Assembly: GCA_023664265.1 (NCBI GenBank)
Contig: JAMPFV010000001.1
Coordinates: 98,601 to 162,600 of the forward strand
DNA from: Roseburia sp.
Lineage (GTDB): Bacteria; Bacillota; Clostridia; Lachnospirales; Lachnospiraceae
Reading direction: 5' to 3'
Length of the DNA: 64,000 bases
In this document: piece by piece, positions 28,484 through 37,101 of the stretch
Layout of the letters: each line of letters starts with the position of its first letter
Numbering within the stretch: the first letter of the stretch is position 1
Position numbers and translations under genes: made by a program
Notes under the pieces: model-generated
The model's database searches: none
Told to the model about the DNA's origin: nothing
The model's input: only the letters and a program-made list of their open reading frames with translations

Positions 28484-29073
28484 AAAGTCTCCTTTATAAA
28501 GTCCAGATAACCTTTCAGCTCCCTGTAAATGCTGTCCGGCTCCGCCCCCGAGCGCGTCCGCTCCTTTATCAGCCCCTCAACCGTATAGCTTGTCAGCTTC
28601 CTGACGCGCTCGCGGCGCGCCTTATCCTCAACGCCTCGAACCTCCGTGTTCTTAATCAGTCCTGACAGCCGCTCCTGAAGCGTCTTCCCCGCCTCCATGG
28701 TCTGTAAGGCAATCTCCTCGTCGGTCTCGGCAGACGCCTTCTCTATAAACGCGGTCATAAAGGGATAGCTCTTGGAAACCCTTGTGCGCGCGAGCTCTAT
28801 CTGCCTGACCATCTCAAAAAAATCCCGCTCCGTCTCGTCAATGACCGTCGAAAGCTCCAGCAATATGTATTTCACACTGTATTCGTACACAAAAACATAC
28901 AGCCCCGCCTTGGAACCAAAGTAGTGGAACCAAAGTCCTTTGCTCACACCAACGGCTTTCACCATATCGTCCGTGCTGGCATGCTTAAAGCCGTTCTGGG
29001 AAAACACCTCCAGCGCGCCGTTGATCATACGGTCCTGCTTTTCCCTTGGCAAGTCAAAGAATTTCTCGTTCAT
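28477..29073 (-). CDS. TetR/AcrR-family transcriptional regulator
   Basis: A 198-residue regulator. The N-terminal helix-turn-helix is typical: MINGALEVFSQNGFKHASTDDMVKAVGVSKGLWFHYFGSKAGLYVFVY (split here by domain: recognition part VSKGLWFHYF). The rest is an all-helical ligand-binding domain. The start giving MNEKFFDLP has GGAGG five bases upstream. An 8-bp inverted repeat flanks its promoter and may be its own operator. No transporter or enzyme target is adjacent on the same strand. The divergent neighbour, a small membrane-anchored acidic protein, is the obvious candidate target. Confidence 0.88.
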   Translation of the reverse strand: MNEKFFDLPREKQDRMINGALEVFSQNGFKHASTDDMVKAVGVSKGLWFHYFGSKAGLYVFVYEYSVKYILLELSTVIDETERDFFEMVRQIELARTRVSKSYPFMTAFIEKASAETDEEIALQTMEAGKTLQERLSGLIKNTEVRGVEDKARRERVRKLTSYTVEGLIKERTRSGAEPDSIYRELKGYLDFIKETFC

Positions 29074-29093
29074 GCGTACCTCCATCTTTCTCG

Positions 29094-29156
29094 TTAGTTG
29101 ACTTTTATAGTCGATATTTACATATCTTAACATATTCTTAACAACTATTCAACTAA
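29094..29156 (-). promoter_or_regulatory. TetR gene promoter flanked by an inverted repeat
   Basis: Minus strand TTGAAT, 17-bp spacer, TAAGAT (29124-29152). TTAGTTGA at 29094-29101 and TCAACTAA at 29149-29156 are perfect inverted 8-mers on either side, possible operator half-sites. Confidence 0.45.
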
Positions 29157-29249
29157 AATTTAAAAAATAAATTTTTACATACGCCCTTTTCATTTCCATA
29201 AAATAGTATTAAAATGTATGTAAATATGCAATCTGAAAGGAGACCATTT

Positions 29250-29750
29250 ATGGCAAAAAAATTCGGCAAGCTCGTACTATTCAGCGCCCTTGCCGGCGCT
29301 GCCGCAGCAGGAACCTATCATTATCTTCGGAACAAAAAGAACGACACCCTGACAGATTCCGACGAGTTCGATGATTTTGATAATTTTGACGAGGACTTGG
29401 ACGACGAAGATTTTTCTTCGGAATCGACAGAAGCAAACGCGCCAAAAAACCGTCCGCATGTCTCAATCGACCTCGACAACGCAAAGGGAATTATCGGGGA
29501 AAAGGTAATAGAAACCATTGACAAGGCGAAGGAGCGGCTGGACAAAGCACAGGAATTTATCGGGGAAGTTACCGCTTCCGGCAGTGGCACGGCCTACACC
29601 GATATGGAGATGCCCGCAGCCGCCGACGAGAGCAAGCCCGAGACAGAGGAGCTTGTGAAGGAAGAGACGGCGCAGGAGGGAACCGGCGGGGAAGGACAAG
29701 ACAAAGCCGCCGATACGGAGGAGTTCTTCGACGATTCGGACGAGGAGTAA
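29250..29750 (+). CDS. Small membrane-anchored acidic protein, unknown function
   Basis: A 166-residue protein: KKFGKLVLFSALAGAAAAGTYHYL forms one N-terminal membrane segment or an uncleaved signal, followed by a strongly acidic Asp/Glu stretch (about 36-62), a short amphipathic helix (NAKGIIGEKVIETIDKAKERL, given in parts) and an acidic tail ending DDSDEE. It resembles small cell-envelope proteins of Lachnospiraceae that have no known role. I chose the ATG after AAAGGAG; an upstream ATG lacks a ribosome site. It is divergent from the TetR gene and ends at a strong hairpin. Confidence 0.7.
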   Translation: MAKKFGKLVLFSALAGAAAAGTYHYLRNKKNDTLTDSDEFDDFDNFDEDLDDEDFSSESTEANAPKNRPHVSIDLDNAKGIIGEKVIETIDKAKERLDKAQEFIGEVTASGSGTAYTDMEMPAAADESKPETEELVKEETAQEGTGGEGQDKAADTEEFFDDSDEE

Positions 29751-29755
29751 TACGC

Positions 29756-29793
29756 AACCGCGACAGCCTGCGTTCACCGCAAATGTCGCGGTT
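29756..29793 (+). terminator. Hairpin after the acidic protein gene
   Basis: AACCGCGACA pairs with TGTCGCGGTT, with an inner TGCG/CGCA stem. It starts six bases past the stop. No strong U tract. Confidence 0.65.
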
Positions 29794-29812
29794 CCCTATA
29801 AAGTCAAAAACA

Positions 29813-29848
29813 GGAGCGCGTACCCCCTTTCAAAGGGATGCGCGCTCC
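29813..29848. repeat. GC-rich hairpin before the repeat array
   Basis: GGAGCGCG/CGCGCTCC arms with an inner CCCTTT/AAAGGG stem. Confidence 0.7.
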
Positions 29849-30055
29849 AAAGCATTTAATCGCCGCCAAGCTCACATTTTGACTGCTCGAATTATTTAGG
29901 GAGAACACAAAGTGTTCTCCTAATCGCCGCTGCCAAGCTTACATTTTGAACAGCCCAAAGCATTTAATCGCCGCTGCCAAGCTTACATTTTTGACAACCC
30001 GAAGCATTTAAGGAGAACACAAAGTGTTCTCCTAATCGCCGCTTAGCGGCGATTT
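29848..30055. repeat. Interleaved direct repeats and hairpins
   Basis: A unit running AAGCATTTAATCGCCGC then CCAAGCTTACATTTT occurs in full or part at 29848-29880, 29921-29947 and 29956-29990, with fragments at 30001-30010 and 30033-30043. A perfect palindrome (GGAGAACAC, AAA, GTGTTCTCC) occurs at 29900-29920 and 30012-30032. A last hairpin ATCGCCGC/GCGGCGAT (30035-30053) runs into TTTCTTT on the plus strand. Together with the hairpins before it, this fills the 307-bp gap; no ORF or tRNA is present. Confidence 0.85.
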
Positions 30056-30057
30056 CT

Positions 30058-31230
30058 TTACTCCACGCTTATCTCCGCCGCGATGACAGCCTTCTGCGCC
30101 GCACTGCTGTTCATCCCTTCCTCCTCCATCTGCGTACAGTCCTCAAGATTGTCAAAGATAAAGACATGCAGAACCTTTATCTCTTTTCCCTGAACGGCAA
30201 AGCCCGCTCTGCCCGCCATCTCCATATCGGGATACAGACACTCCCCGTCCTGATTAAATACCACGGTATAGCACGGTTCGTAGGACCATCCGAGGATTTC
30301 AAACATCTCCGCGTCCGTCAAATCGGGGTTTTCCGAAAGCAGCTTTTCTCTTCTGTCGTCCGTCAGCTCCCGCTGTTCTCCGGGCGTTGTCACATGGACA
30401 ATAACCTGATAGGGCGATACCACGATATTGTCCAGTGCAATATCCCCGTTCTTCTCGTTCACCGCAAACGTCCTCACCTCGCTTGCGTCCACCGTAAACG
30501 GCAGGACCATATTCCAATTGCCGTCCGTCCAATGAGACGCCGAGATTTCTTCACTGTCGAACATTCTGTCGTCGTCATAGCCAAGGCCGCTTATGTCTAA
30601 GCGAAGCTCTCCGCCGCTCTCAAGCCTCTCCGAGACATCCATCTTCAACAGCCCCGCAAACGTGTGGCTGTCAATCACCTCGCCGTCAAACGTATTTCTG
30701 AGTGGCCCGGCCGGTCTCCCGTCAACGCTCCAGGTCCCATCAATGTAAAAGCCCGCGGCCGTCCTGCTGTCCGTGACCTTCATTCTCGTATAGTGCTCCG
30801 GAATATGCGTAAAATCCGCATCCTCCGCCTCAATGCACACCGTGAGGAATATCGAATACCCGTCGCAGTACACCTCCGAGGCGGTCAGCATGATGCCGCT
30901 GTCGGAGACGGAATACTCCGCGGTATCCGGATTCCCTGCGGCGTCCTCCTGTGTCAGGATGGATGCCTTATCCGCATAATCGCCGGAATATGTGACATTC
31001 CCCTCAACCTTCTCAAAAATCCTCCCGATAATCGGAAGCCTTGCCGCGAGCGCCGGATTAAAGTACCCCAGCCCGCCGATACCGATAACCGCCGCGGCCA
31101 CTGCCGCCGCAATGCCTTTGCCTAATATCCTCATTTTGCTCTTCCTCCTTCTGTGTATCCTGATTTCCGTATCATCAATCTCCGGAGCAAGGGCCTGCTT
31201 TAAGATTTGGTCCAGTCTTTCATCGGTCAT
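30058..31230 (-). CDS. DUF4179 membrane protein, likely anti-sigma factor
   Basis: A 390-residue protein with a short cytoplasmic N-terminus (about 35 residues, DERLDQILKQALAPEIDD) of the kind that binds ECF sigma factors, one membrane helix (about 36-58), then a large extracellular part beginning NPALAARLPIIGRIFEKVEG, typical of DUF4179. It overlaps the upstream sigma-factor gene by 11 bp and has its own GGAGGCGATAGG site inside that gene, so translation is probably coupled. By context it should hold the sigma factor inactive until an envelope signal arrives; this is inference. Confidence 0.85.
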   Translation of the reverse strand: MTDERLDQILKQALAPEIDDTEIRIHRRRKSKMRILGKGIAAAVAAAVIGIGGLGYFNPALAARLPIIGRIFEKVEGNVTYSGDYADKASILTQEDAAGNPDTAEYSVSDSGIMLTASEVYCDGYSIFLTVCIEAEDADFTHIPEHYTRMKVTDSRTAAGFYIDGTWSVDGRPAGPLRNTFDGEVIDSHTFAGLLKMDVSERLESGGELRLDISGLGYDDDRMFDSEEISASHWTDGNWNMVLPFTVDASEVRTFAVNEKNGDIALDNIVVSPYQVIVHVTTPGEQRELTDDRREKLLSENPDLTDAEMFEILGWSYEPCYTVVFNQDGECLYPDMEMAGRAGFAVQGKEIKVLHVFIFDNLEDCTQMEEEGMNSSAAQKAVIAAEISVE

Positions 31231-31768
31231 ATCCTATCGCCTCCAATTCTTCCTTTAACAGCTTCTTTGCTTTGCGCATCCGGCTTTTGACGGTTCCCTC
31301 CGGAAGTCCGAGTATCTCAGCTATTTCATGAATCTGCATGTCCGCCGAATAATACAGATAAATCGGTATCCTGTATTTCTCCGGCAGGGCCGCGACCAGT
31401 CTCTGAACCATGTCCGCCTCGCTCTGCCGCAGAACAATATGCTCCGGCGATGTTTCCGGTCCGTAATCGGGTATCTGCGCTTCCTCCTCAGCCTCCCTGT
31501 CCCCGCCGTCAATCGGAACCAGCCGCATCCTGTTCGCGTATTTTTTTCTTTTGTTCTTCCAGAGATAAATCGAGGTGGATAAAGCGTAGCTCTTTGCATT
31601 CTGCGCGAGGTCCAGCTTTCGCCTTTTCTCCAGCAGCTTGAGCATGGTATCCTGATACAGCTCGTCCCCGTTTTCCGCGTCTCCCGCCGTCATCCGGCAA
31701 AACCGCAAAATATCCTTTCCGCATCTCAGGACAAACAGCTCAAATTCCTCCTTATTCATGGCAGCCAT
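31220..31768 (-). CDS. ECF-type RNA polymerase sigma factor
   Basis: A 182-residue sigma-70-family protein of ECF size. Region 2 includes LYQDTMLKLLEKRRK and the DNA-melting aromatic stretch YALSTSIYLWKNKRKK; region 4 includes ALPEKYRIPIYLYYSADMQIHEIAEILGLPEGTVKSRMRKAKKLL (HTH LPEGTVKSRMRKA). The start is ambiguous: the first ATG lies only two bases after GGAGGGG, and an ATG three codons later (MNKEEF) lies about ten bases after it. It is co-transcribed with its DUF4179 partner. I could not identify an ECF promoter for autoregulation in the 190 bp upstream. Confidence 0.9.
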   Translation of the reverse strand: MAAMNKEEFELFVLRCGKDILRFCRMTAGDAENGDELYQDTMLKLLEKRRKLDLAQNAKSYALSTSIYLWKNKRKKYANRMRLVPIDGGDREAEEEAQIPDYGPETSPEHIVLRQSEADMVQRLVAALPEKYRIPIYLYYSADMQIHEIAEILGLPEGTVKSRMRKAKKLLKEELEAIGYDR

Positions 31769-31871
31769 CCCCTCCTTCTTCTTCCAAGTCCGTCCGCAAA
31801 GCTTTTTGCCCTTGCACTGATATATTGTCGCAGCCTTGGAAAAGGTTTACGGATTTTCGCAATTTCCCGCA

Positions 31872-31908
31872 AAACAAAAACAGAGAAATAACCATAACCG
31901 GTCATTTC
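31872..31908 (-). terminator. Terminator after the 144-residue hypothetical gene
   Basis: Minus strand GAAATGACC, loop GGTTAT, GGTTATTTC, followed by a TCTGTTTTTGTTTT run. It ends the HAD/hypothetical operon before the sigma-factor gene. Confidence 0.75.
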
Positions 31909-31959
31909 CCCGCCTTACACAGCTCTGCGTGATTTCCCGAATGACATCACCGGAAAGCT

Positions 31960-32394
31960 CTAAGCCTGCCCCCTCTTTTTCCATTCTTCGATAATCCGCT
32001 CTGCAATCTGTTCCATGGAAGCATCCTTGGGAAGCCCCACCAATTCAGGATAAAACAAATAATCCGAACCGCAGCCCGTATTCGCTTTCAGCCACTTCAG
32101 CCAATATCCCTGCTCGCTTTCACTCTTTTTAAGAAAAGTCAGAACCACCTCGCGAAGCTTCTCCTCCGTAACCGACTCCTCCTCTTGAGGCTCAGGCATA
32201 AGCGCGGCTCTCGCAATTTCCTCCAAGGATGTCACTGCCGAATAATGGCGGTAGTCTTCAATGTTCTGCCGCCTTCCCGTAATTTCCGTAAGCTCCTTCT
32301 CGAGCACCCTGACCTCCTCGGTAACGCCCTCCTCAGCCATAATTTCATCAGCCTTCTCAATAATCTCCATGGCTCTTTCAAGCTTTTGCTCCAT
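31960..32394 (-). CDS. Hypothetical protein
   Basis: A 144-residue soluble protein I do not recognise. The N-terminal 45 residues are a charged coiled-coil-like helix (KLERAMEIIEKADEIMAEE); the middle contains an acidic linker (PEPQEEESVTEE); the C-terminal part has ANTGCGSDYLFYPELVGLP and a final basic helix. The start follows GGAGGAAGGGCC. It lies 13 bp behind the HAD hydrolase gene, so the two are co-transcribed, and a rho-independent terminator follows. Confidence 0.7.
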   Translation of the reverse strand: MEQKLERAMEIIEKADEIMAEEGVTEEVRVLEKELTEITGRRQNIEDYRHYSAVTSLEEIARAALMPEPQEEESVTEEKLREVVLTFLKKSESEQGYWLKWLKANTGCGSDYLFYPELVGLPKDASMEQIAERIIEEWKKRGQA

Positions 32395-32407
32395 GGCCCT
32401 TCCTCCT

Positions 32408-33085
32408 TCAAACTGCTCCTTCAATCGTATCCGGAGCAAACAAAAATGCATACAGCTTCCCCACCGCATCAAAGTAAAAATCACTGTTTTGCTGCATAAA
32501 CGCCCGTATCTCCGCAATATCGTTCGCCCACCCCGCACCCGCAAAGGGCACGCCGTAAGCCTTCGCCATATCGTACCCTGGCTTGAGATCGTCCACCATC
32601 AGCATCTCGGACGGCGCAAGACCGTATTTCCCGGAGATGACCTCCAATGCGTAGGTGCTTGGCTTGCGCTGCTCCGGCGGACACTCCCACCCGAATATCA
32701 TGTCCGGCATTGGGAGTCCGTTCGCCTCGTAATCCCTCCTGATGTTAAAATCATACGAATGCGATACGACGCACACGATACCGCCCTCAGCCTTCTGGCG
32801 CTCTATCAGCGCCTTCATCCCGTCATAGGCCCGCGCCGTGTGCTTTGCCACATAATCGCGCCAACACCGCACCTCCATCTCCATCTCCGCCTCGGTCATG
32901 GCGTACCGCCGCGTACACATCTCCACAAAGCCCGGGTCAAAATTGTCCCTGAAATAATCCTCGAGAGAAATCGTCTCCCCCGGGCGCAGAAGCTTTAACG
33001 CCTCCAGAAAAGCAGGATGATGAATCGTCGCCGTACTGTCAACCACCGTATCGTCATGGTCCAGAATCAGACATTTATAGTTCAT
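32408..33085 (-). CDS. HAD-superfamily hydrolase
   Basis: A 225-residue phosphatase-type HAD protein: motif I LDHDDTVVD near residues 7-15, motif II VVSHS, motif III Lys region and motif IV EMLMVDDLKPG (about 163-173), with a helical cap domain between I and II. It probably dephosphorylates a small metabolite, such as a sugar phosphate or nucleotide. I chose the ATG that follows GGGGGATTAT; an ATG four codons upstream has GGAGG four bases before it and is also possible. The leader includes a direct-repeat region shared with the DNA after glnS. Confidence 0.87.
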   Translation of the reverse strand: MNYKCLILDHDDTVVDSTATIHHPAFLEALKLLRPGETISLEDYFRDNFDPGFVEMCTRRYAMTEAEMEMEVRCWRDYVAKHTARAYDGMKALIERQKAEGGIVCVVSHSYDFNIRRDYEANGLPMPDMIFGWECPPEQRKPSTYALEVISGKYGLAPSEMLMVDDLKPGYDMAKAYGVPFAGAGWANDIAEIRAFMQQNSDFYFDAVGKLYAFLFAPDTIEGAV

Positions 33086-33090
33086 ATAAT

Positions 33091-33259
33091 CCCCCATGCC
33101 GCCTCCAGCGGCTCAAATAAAAACGAAAAACGCTGTCTTTTGCGTTTTTCTGTGCGAAAAAGGTCTGCTTTGCAGACCATAATATATCTTAGGCAGTGTT
33201 CTTTACTGCCTTAGATATATTTTTCACACTTCCCCCATGCCGCCTTTGGCGGCTCAAAC
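33091..33259. repeat. Two 28-bp direct repeats enclosing three hairpins
   Basis: CCCCCATGCCGCC-N4-GCGGCTCAAA occurs at 33091-33118 and 33232-33259, 141 bp apart. Between them are AAAAACGC/GCGTTTTT (33126-33149), GGTCTGC/GCAGACC (33162-33178) and a 16-bp stem with one mismatch (33182-33197/33205-33220). The first copy covers the translation start of the HAD gene. Confidence 0.8.
33157..33178 (-). terminator. Terminator after glnS
   Basis: Minus strand GGTCTGC, AAA, GCAGACC, then TTTTT. It is the best rho-independent terminator in the glnS-HAD gap. Confidence 0.75.
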
Positions 33260-33294
33260 AGAAACAAAAACAGTATTAACAGCCGCTAAAAAGC

Positions 33295-35013
33295 TTACCT
33301 GGGCAGCACAAACGAGCTCTTTAAGGACACGATTCGGTTAAACACCAACGCATCCGGCTTGGAATCCTTACAGTCCACATTGAAGAAGCCCTGCCGCACA
33401 AACTGGAAACTGTCATAGGGCTTCGCATCCTTGAGCGCAGGTTCCAGATAACATTCCCTGCGCACGATGAGGGAATTCGGATTCAGGTACAGCTCTCCCT
33501 CCTCGTTGTAGATGGCCTCCTTCTCGTTGGCAAGCTCCTCGTCAATCAGGTTCTCATACAGACGAACCTCCGCCGGAACCGCCGTCTCGGCCGCCACCCA
33601 GTGAATTGTCCCCTTCACCTTTCTGCCGTCAGGGCTGTTTCCGCCCTTGGAGGCCGGATCGTAGGTACAGTGCACCTCCGCAATCCTGCCGTCCGCATCC
33701 TTCACACAGCCCGTACAGGTCACGAAATACGCGTTCATAAGGCGCACCTCATTTCCCGGGAACATTCGGAAATATTTCTTCGGCGGCTCCTCCATAAAAT
33801 CGTCCCGCTCAATGTAAAGCTCTCTGCCAAACGGAATCTCCCGCGTCCCCAGCGCCTCATTCTCAGGGTTGTTTATCCCTGTCAGCAGCTCCGTCTGACC
33901 CTCGGGGTAGTTATCTATCACCAGCTTTACGGGATCGAGCACCGCCATCATGCGCGGCCTTTTCAGCTTCAGATCCTCGCGGATGCAGTATTCCAGCATC
34001 GCATAGTCCGTGGAGGAATTGGCCTTGCTCACACCGCACAGCTCCACAAACCTGCGAATCGACTCCGGCGTAAAGCCGCGCCTGCGCAGCGCCGCGATGG
34101 ACACCAGCCGCGGGTCGTCCCAACCGTCCACAACGCCATCCTGCACCAGCTTCTTGATATAACGTTTTCCTGTGACCACATTGGTCAAATACATCTTCGC
34201 CTGCTCAATCTGCCTGGGCGGATTCGGATATTCCAGCTCCCGCACCACCCAGTCATAGAGCGGCCTGTGATCCTCGAACTCCAGCGTACAGATGGAGTGC
34301 GTGATTCCCTCAATCGCGTCCTCTATCGGATGCGCAAAATCATACATCGGATAAATGCACCACTTGTCGCCCGTGTTGTGGTGCGCCATATGGGCCACGC
34401 GGTAGATTACGGGGTCGCGCATATTGATGTTCGGGGAGGACATATCGATCCGCGCGCGCAGTACCTTCTCCCCGTCGGCGTATTTTCCTTCCCGCATCTC
34501 CTCAAACAGCCGCAGGTTCTCCTCCACGGAGCGGCTGCTGCCCGGGTCCTCCTTCCCCGCCTCCGTAAACGAGCCTCTGTATTCCTTAATCTGCTCTGCC
34601 GACAAATCGGAGACATACGCCTTTCCCTTCTTGATCAGCTTCACAGCGCCCTCGTACATCTGCTCAAAATAATCGGAGGCAAAAAACAGCCTGTCCTCCC
34701 AGTCCGCGCCAAGCCACTTCACATCCGCCTTGATAGACTCCACAAACTCGATGTCCTCCTTGGTGGGATTGGTGTCGTCAAAACGCATGTTGAACTTTCC
34801 GCCATACTCCTGCGCAAGCCCGTAATTTACCAGTATCGACTTCGCATGCCCGATATGGAGATACCCGTTGGGCTCCGGCGGAAACCTTGTATGCACCGTA
34901 TTATAAACACCCTCCGCCAAGTCCTTATCAATCATCTGCTCGATGAAGTTCCTCGATACGACTTCCTTTTCCTCCGCACCCGTCTCTTCCACACGTCTCT
35001 CTGTATCGCTCAT
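33295..35013 (-). CDS. glnS: Glutaminyl-tRNA synthetase
   Basis: A 572-residue class I synthetase that charges tRNA-Gln. The HIGH box is in [26 protein letters not shown] and the GWDDPRL segment are typical of GlnRS and separate it from GluRS. The second class I signature, usually MSKRKL, reads [10 protein letters not shown] here. The anticodon-binding beta-barrel part follows. The start lies after GGGAGGG. It is preceded by a 92-bp gap with a weak hairpin and a TTGACT-type -35 box, so it may have its own transcript. The presence of GlnRS implies direct glutaminylation. Confidence 0.96.
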   Translation of the reverse strand: MSDTERRVEETGAEEKEVVSRNFIEQMIDKDLAEGVYNTVHTRFPPEPNGYLHIGHAKSILVNYGLAQEYGGKFNMRFDDTNPTKEDIEFVESIKADVKWLGADWEDRLFFASDYFEQMYEGAVKLIKKGKAYVSDLSAEQIKEYRGSFTEAGKEDPGSSRSVEENLRLFEEMREGKYADGEKVLRARIDMSSPNINMRDPVIYRVAHMAHHNTGDKWCIYPMYDFAHPIEDAIEGITHSICTLEFEDHRPLYDWVVRELEYPNPPRQIEQAKMYLTNVVTGKRYIKKLVQDGVVDGWDDPRLVSIAALRRRGFTPESIRRFVELCGVSKANSSTDYAMLEYCIREDLKLKRPRMMAVLDPVKLVIDNYPEGQTELLTGINNPENEALGTREIPFGRELYIERDDFMEEPPKKYFRMFPGNEVRLMNAYFVTCTGCVKDADGRIAEVHCTYDPASKGGNSPDGRKVKGTIHWVAAETAVPAEVRLYENLIDEELANEKEAIYNEEGELYLNPNSLIVRRECYLEPALKDAKPYDSFQFVRQGFFNVDCKDSKPDALVFNRIVSLKSSFVLPR

Positions 35014-35071
35014 AATTCCCTCCCGTTATCCGCTCCATGGCTAAACTGTTATTTATTTCTTAGTCAACAAC

Positions 35072-35089
35072 CCCGCTGCAAGCAACGGG
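35072..35089 (-). terminator. Possible terminator after truA
   Basis: Minus strand CCCGTTGC pairs with GCAGCGGG (one wobble), followed by GTTGTTG. Weak U tract. Confidence 0.4.
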
Positions 35090-35105
35090 CATTTCCTCGC
35101 CCCCG

Positions 35106-35879
35106 CTAATACCGCACCTCCATCAGGGCAAGGCCCTTGGCCGGCGCCAGCATCCCAGCCCGCTCACGCGCGCCGGAGGCCAGAATCTCCGCTGCCTCCT
35201 CAGGACGGCGCATACCGCTGCCGACCTCGATCAGCGTTCCCGTGATAATGCGCACCATATGATAGAGGAATCCGTCCCCACGGTAAGTCAGGCGTATCTC
35301 CTGCCCGCCGTCCGGCTCTGTTTGAAACGCCTCTATTGGAAACGCCTCTATTTGAAGCGCCTCAATCGTCCGCACCGTCGGCTTTCTTCCCTTCTTCGCC
35401 GACGTAAACGCCTTAAAGTCATGCGTTCCCGTCAGGAGCTTTGCCGCCCTGCGCATCGCTGCAATATCCAGCGGCTGCGGGTACTCATATACATATCTCC
35501 GCTCAAAAACGCACCGCTGCGCGCTGTTCCATATCCGATAGCAGTAGGTCTTGCCCTTCGCGTGCAGTCTGCTGTGAAAGCGCTCCGGCACCTCCTCAGC
35601 CGAAATCACCCCGATATCCTCCGGCAGATACCTGTTGATGTACGCCATCACCTCAGCCGCCGTCTTATCCGTGTCCAGCTTAAAGTTCGCGACCTGCCCG
35701 TACGCATGCACACCGGCGTCCGTGCGCCCCGAGCCGTCCACCTGCACCGTCTCCAATCCCGTCATTTTCCCCAGAATCGCCTCAAGCTTCCCCTGAATGG
35801 TATTCCCGGTGGAATCCTGCCGCTGCCATCCCTGATAGCGCGTCCCCTCGTATTGTAGAATAATTTTAAAATTCCGCAT
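35106..35879 (-). CDS. truA: tRNA pseudouridine synthase A
   Basis: A 257-residue enzyme making pseudouridine at positions 38-40 of tRNA anticodon arms. The catalytic Asp lies in GSGRTDAGVHA near residues 50-60, and FLYHMVRIITGTL is the conserved C-terminal block. Near residues 170-185 there is a short insert of three five-residue repeats (IEALQ, IEAFP, IEAFQ) encoded by three 15-bp tandem repeats. The start codon touches the stop codon of the upstream permease gene, so translation is probably coupled. Confidence 0.95.
   Translation of the reverse strand: MRNFKIILQYEGTRYQGWQRQDSTGNTIQGKLEAILGKMTGLETVQVDGSGRTDAGVHAYGQVANFKLDTDKTAAEVMAYINRYLPEDIGVISAEEVPERFHSRLHAKGKTYCYRIWNSAQRCVFERRYVYEYPQPLDIAAMRRAAKLLTGTHDFKAFTSAKKGRKPTVRTIEALQIEAFPIEAFQTEPDGGQEIRLTYRGDGFLYHMVRIITGTLIEVGSGMRRPEEAAEILASGARERAGMLAPAKGLALMEVRY
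35324..35368. repeat. Three 15-bp tandem repeats inside truA
   Basis: Units GAAACGCCTCTATTG, GAAACGCCTCTATTT and a diverged GAAGCGCCTCAATCG at period 15, in frame, adding five residues each. Confidence 0.8.
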
Positions 35880-37088
35880 TTATCTATCCTCTTCGCGCCG
35901 CTTTTGTTCCAACGCCCTCATGTCCTCCTCATCCAGTCTTCTGTAACGGTTGAGACGCGCTATCAGAATTTCCAGGCTGTACTTGGGCGTATCGAAAAAT
36001 CCCGCCTCATTCATGTTCACCAGAATAATGCCGAGCGGAACCGCTATCAGCATCCCGGCCACACCTGCCAGCCGATAGCCGACGAACAGCAGAAACAGCG
36101 TGGGAATCGGCTCCATTCCGATGGAATCCCCCATAATCTTCGGCTGTATCAGCTGACGCACAAGCTGTCCCACGCCCCATATCACCAGAAACCCGATAGC
36201 GCGCACATAATTCCCGCCGAACGCGGTAATAATCGCCCACGGCACCAACACCGCCCCGGTTCCGAAGAACGGAAGGAAATCCAGAAACGCCATCAGCAGG
36301 GCGATCAACAGCGCATACCGCACCTTCAGAATGCTGATTCCGACCAAAATCAGGAGATACATCCATATCTCAATGCGAAGCTGCGCCTTAAAATAGCCGC
36401 CGACCGCCTGCTTGAGACTTCGATAGAGCACCTCGTACCTCCTCCGGACGCCCTCCGATATGAACCGGTCCGCAAAGCGGGAAAGCCACTCCCTGTCGGC
36501 AATAAAGAAGTACGCAGAGAGCATACACATTATCACGGAAATGATTCCGTTGGCGATACTGCCGACCATACTGCCCATTCCCTCAAAGCTCTCGAAATCC
36601 AGCTTCCCGGGCAGACTGCTGATGGTCTCCCCCAGAATATTTCCGATATTGGTTATCGCCTCGTTGAGCTTGGGCGCAAAATTTCCGATATGCTGATTGA
36701 CAAACGTCCCGAATTTGTCAAGGTCCCGCGTCATGGAGGCCCACATCTCCGGCGCATCGACGATAAAGCCCATCATCTGCCTGAACAGGATGCTGATGGC
36801 CAGATACAACAGTCCGCTGACGGCCGCTATCGTCAGCACGATAACAACCACCGTTCCCGCCTTTCTCCTGACCTTGAGCTTACGCTCGAGAAAAAGCACC
36901 AGCGGATTCGCGATGCAGGAGATGATTCCCCCGATGATGAACGGCATAAAAAACAAAATCAGCCGCGGCACCAGAAAAATGCATAAAAGCAGTATCACCA
37001 GAGAAATTATCAGATTGACGATCAGCTTCAGATTTCCGTTTCCCGCTCCCTTTTCTTCCATTTCCAATTTCCAGCCTCCGTTTTGCAT
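35880..37088 (-). CDS. AI-2E/PerM-family membrane permease
   Basis: A 402-residue protein with about eight membrane segments in the PerM arrangement: two N-terminal pairs, a soluble amphipathic middle part, then a C-terminal group including FLDFLPFFGTGAVLVPWAI and the conserved VGQLVRQLIQPKIMGDSIGMEPI segment. Members of this family export small molecules or ions; the cargo here is unknown. The start follows AAGGGC; a second ATG nine codons later is possible. It sits between engB (13 bp upstream) and truA (abutting), in one transcript with lon. Confidence 0.9.
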   Translation of the reverse strand: MQNGGWKLEMEEKGAGNGNLKLIVNLIISLVILLLCIFLVPRLILFFMPFIIGGIISCIANPLVLFLERKLKVRRKAGTVVVIVLTIAAVSGLLYLAISILFRQMMGFIVDAPEMWASMTRDLDKFGTFVNQHIGNFAPKLNEAITNIGNILGETISSLPGKLDFESFEGMGSMVGSIANGIISVIMCMLSAYFFIADREWLSRFADRFISEGVRRRYEVLYRSLKQAVGGYFKAQLRIEIWMYLLILVGISILKVRYALLIALLMAFLDFLPFFGTGAVLVPWAIITAFGGNYVRAIGFLVIWGVGQLVRQLIQPKIMGDSIGMEPIPTLFLLFVGYRLAGVAGMLIAVPLGIILVNMNEAGFFDTPKYSLEILIARLNRYRRLDEEDMRALEQKRREEDR

Positions 37089-37101
37089 TTGCCCTTACGG
37101 C

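Noticed and set aside
29848-30055. CRISPR array
   Set aside because: Repeat units are few, unequal in length and partly palindromic, with no regular unique spacers and no cas gene.
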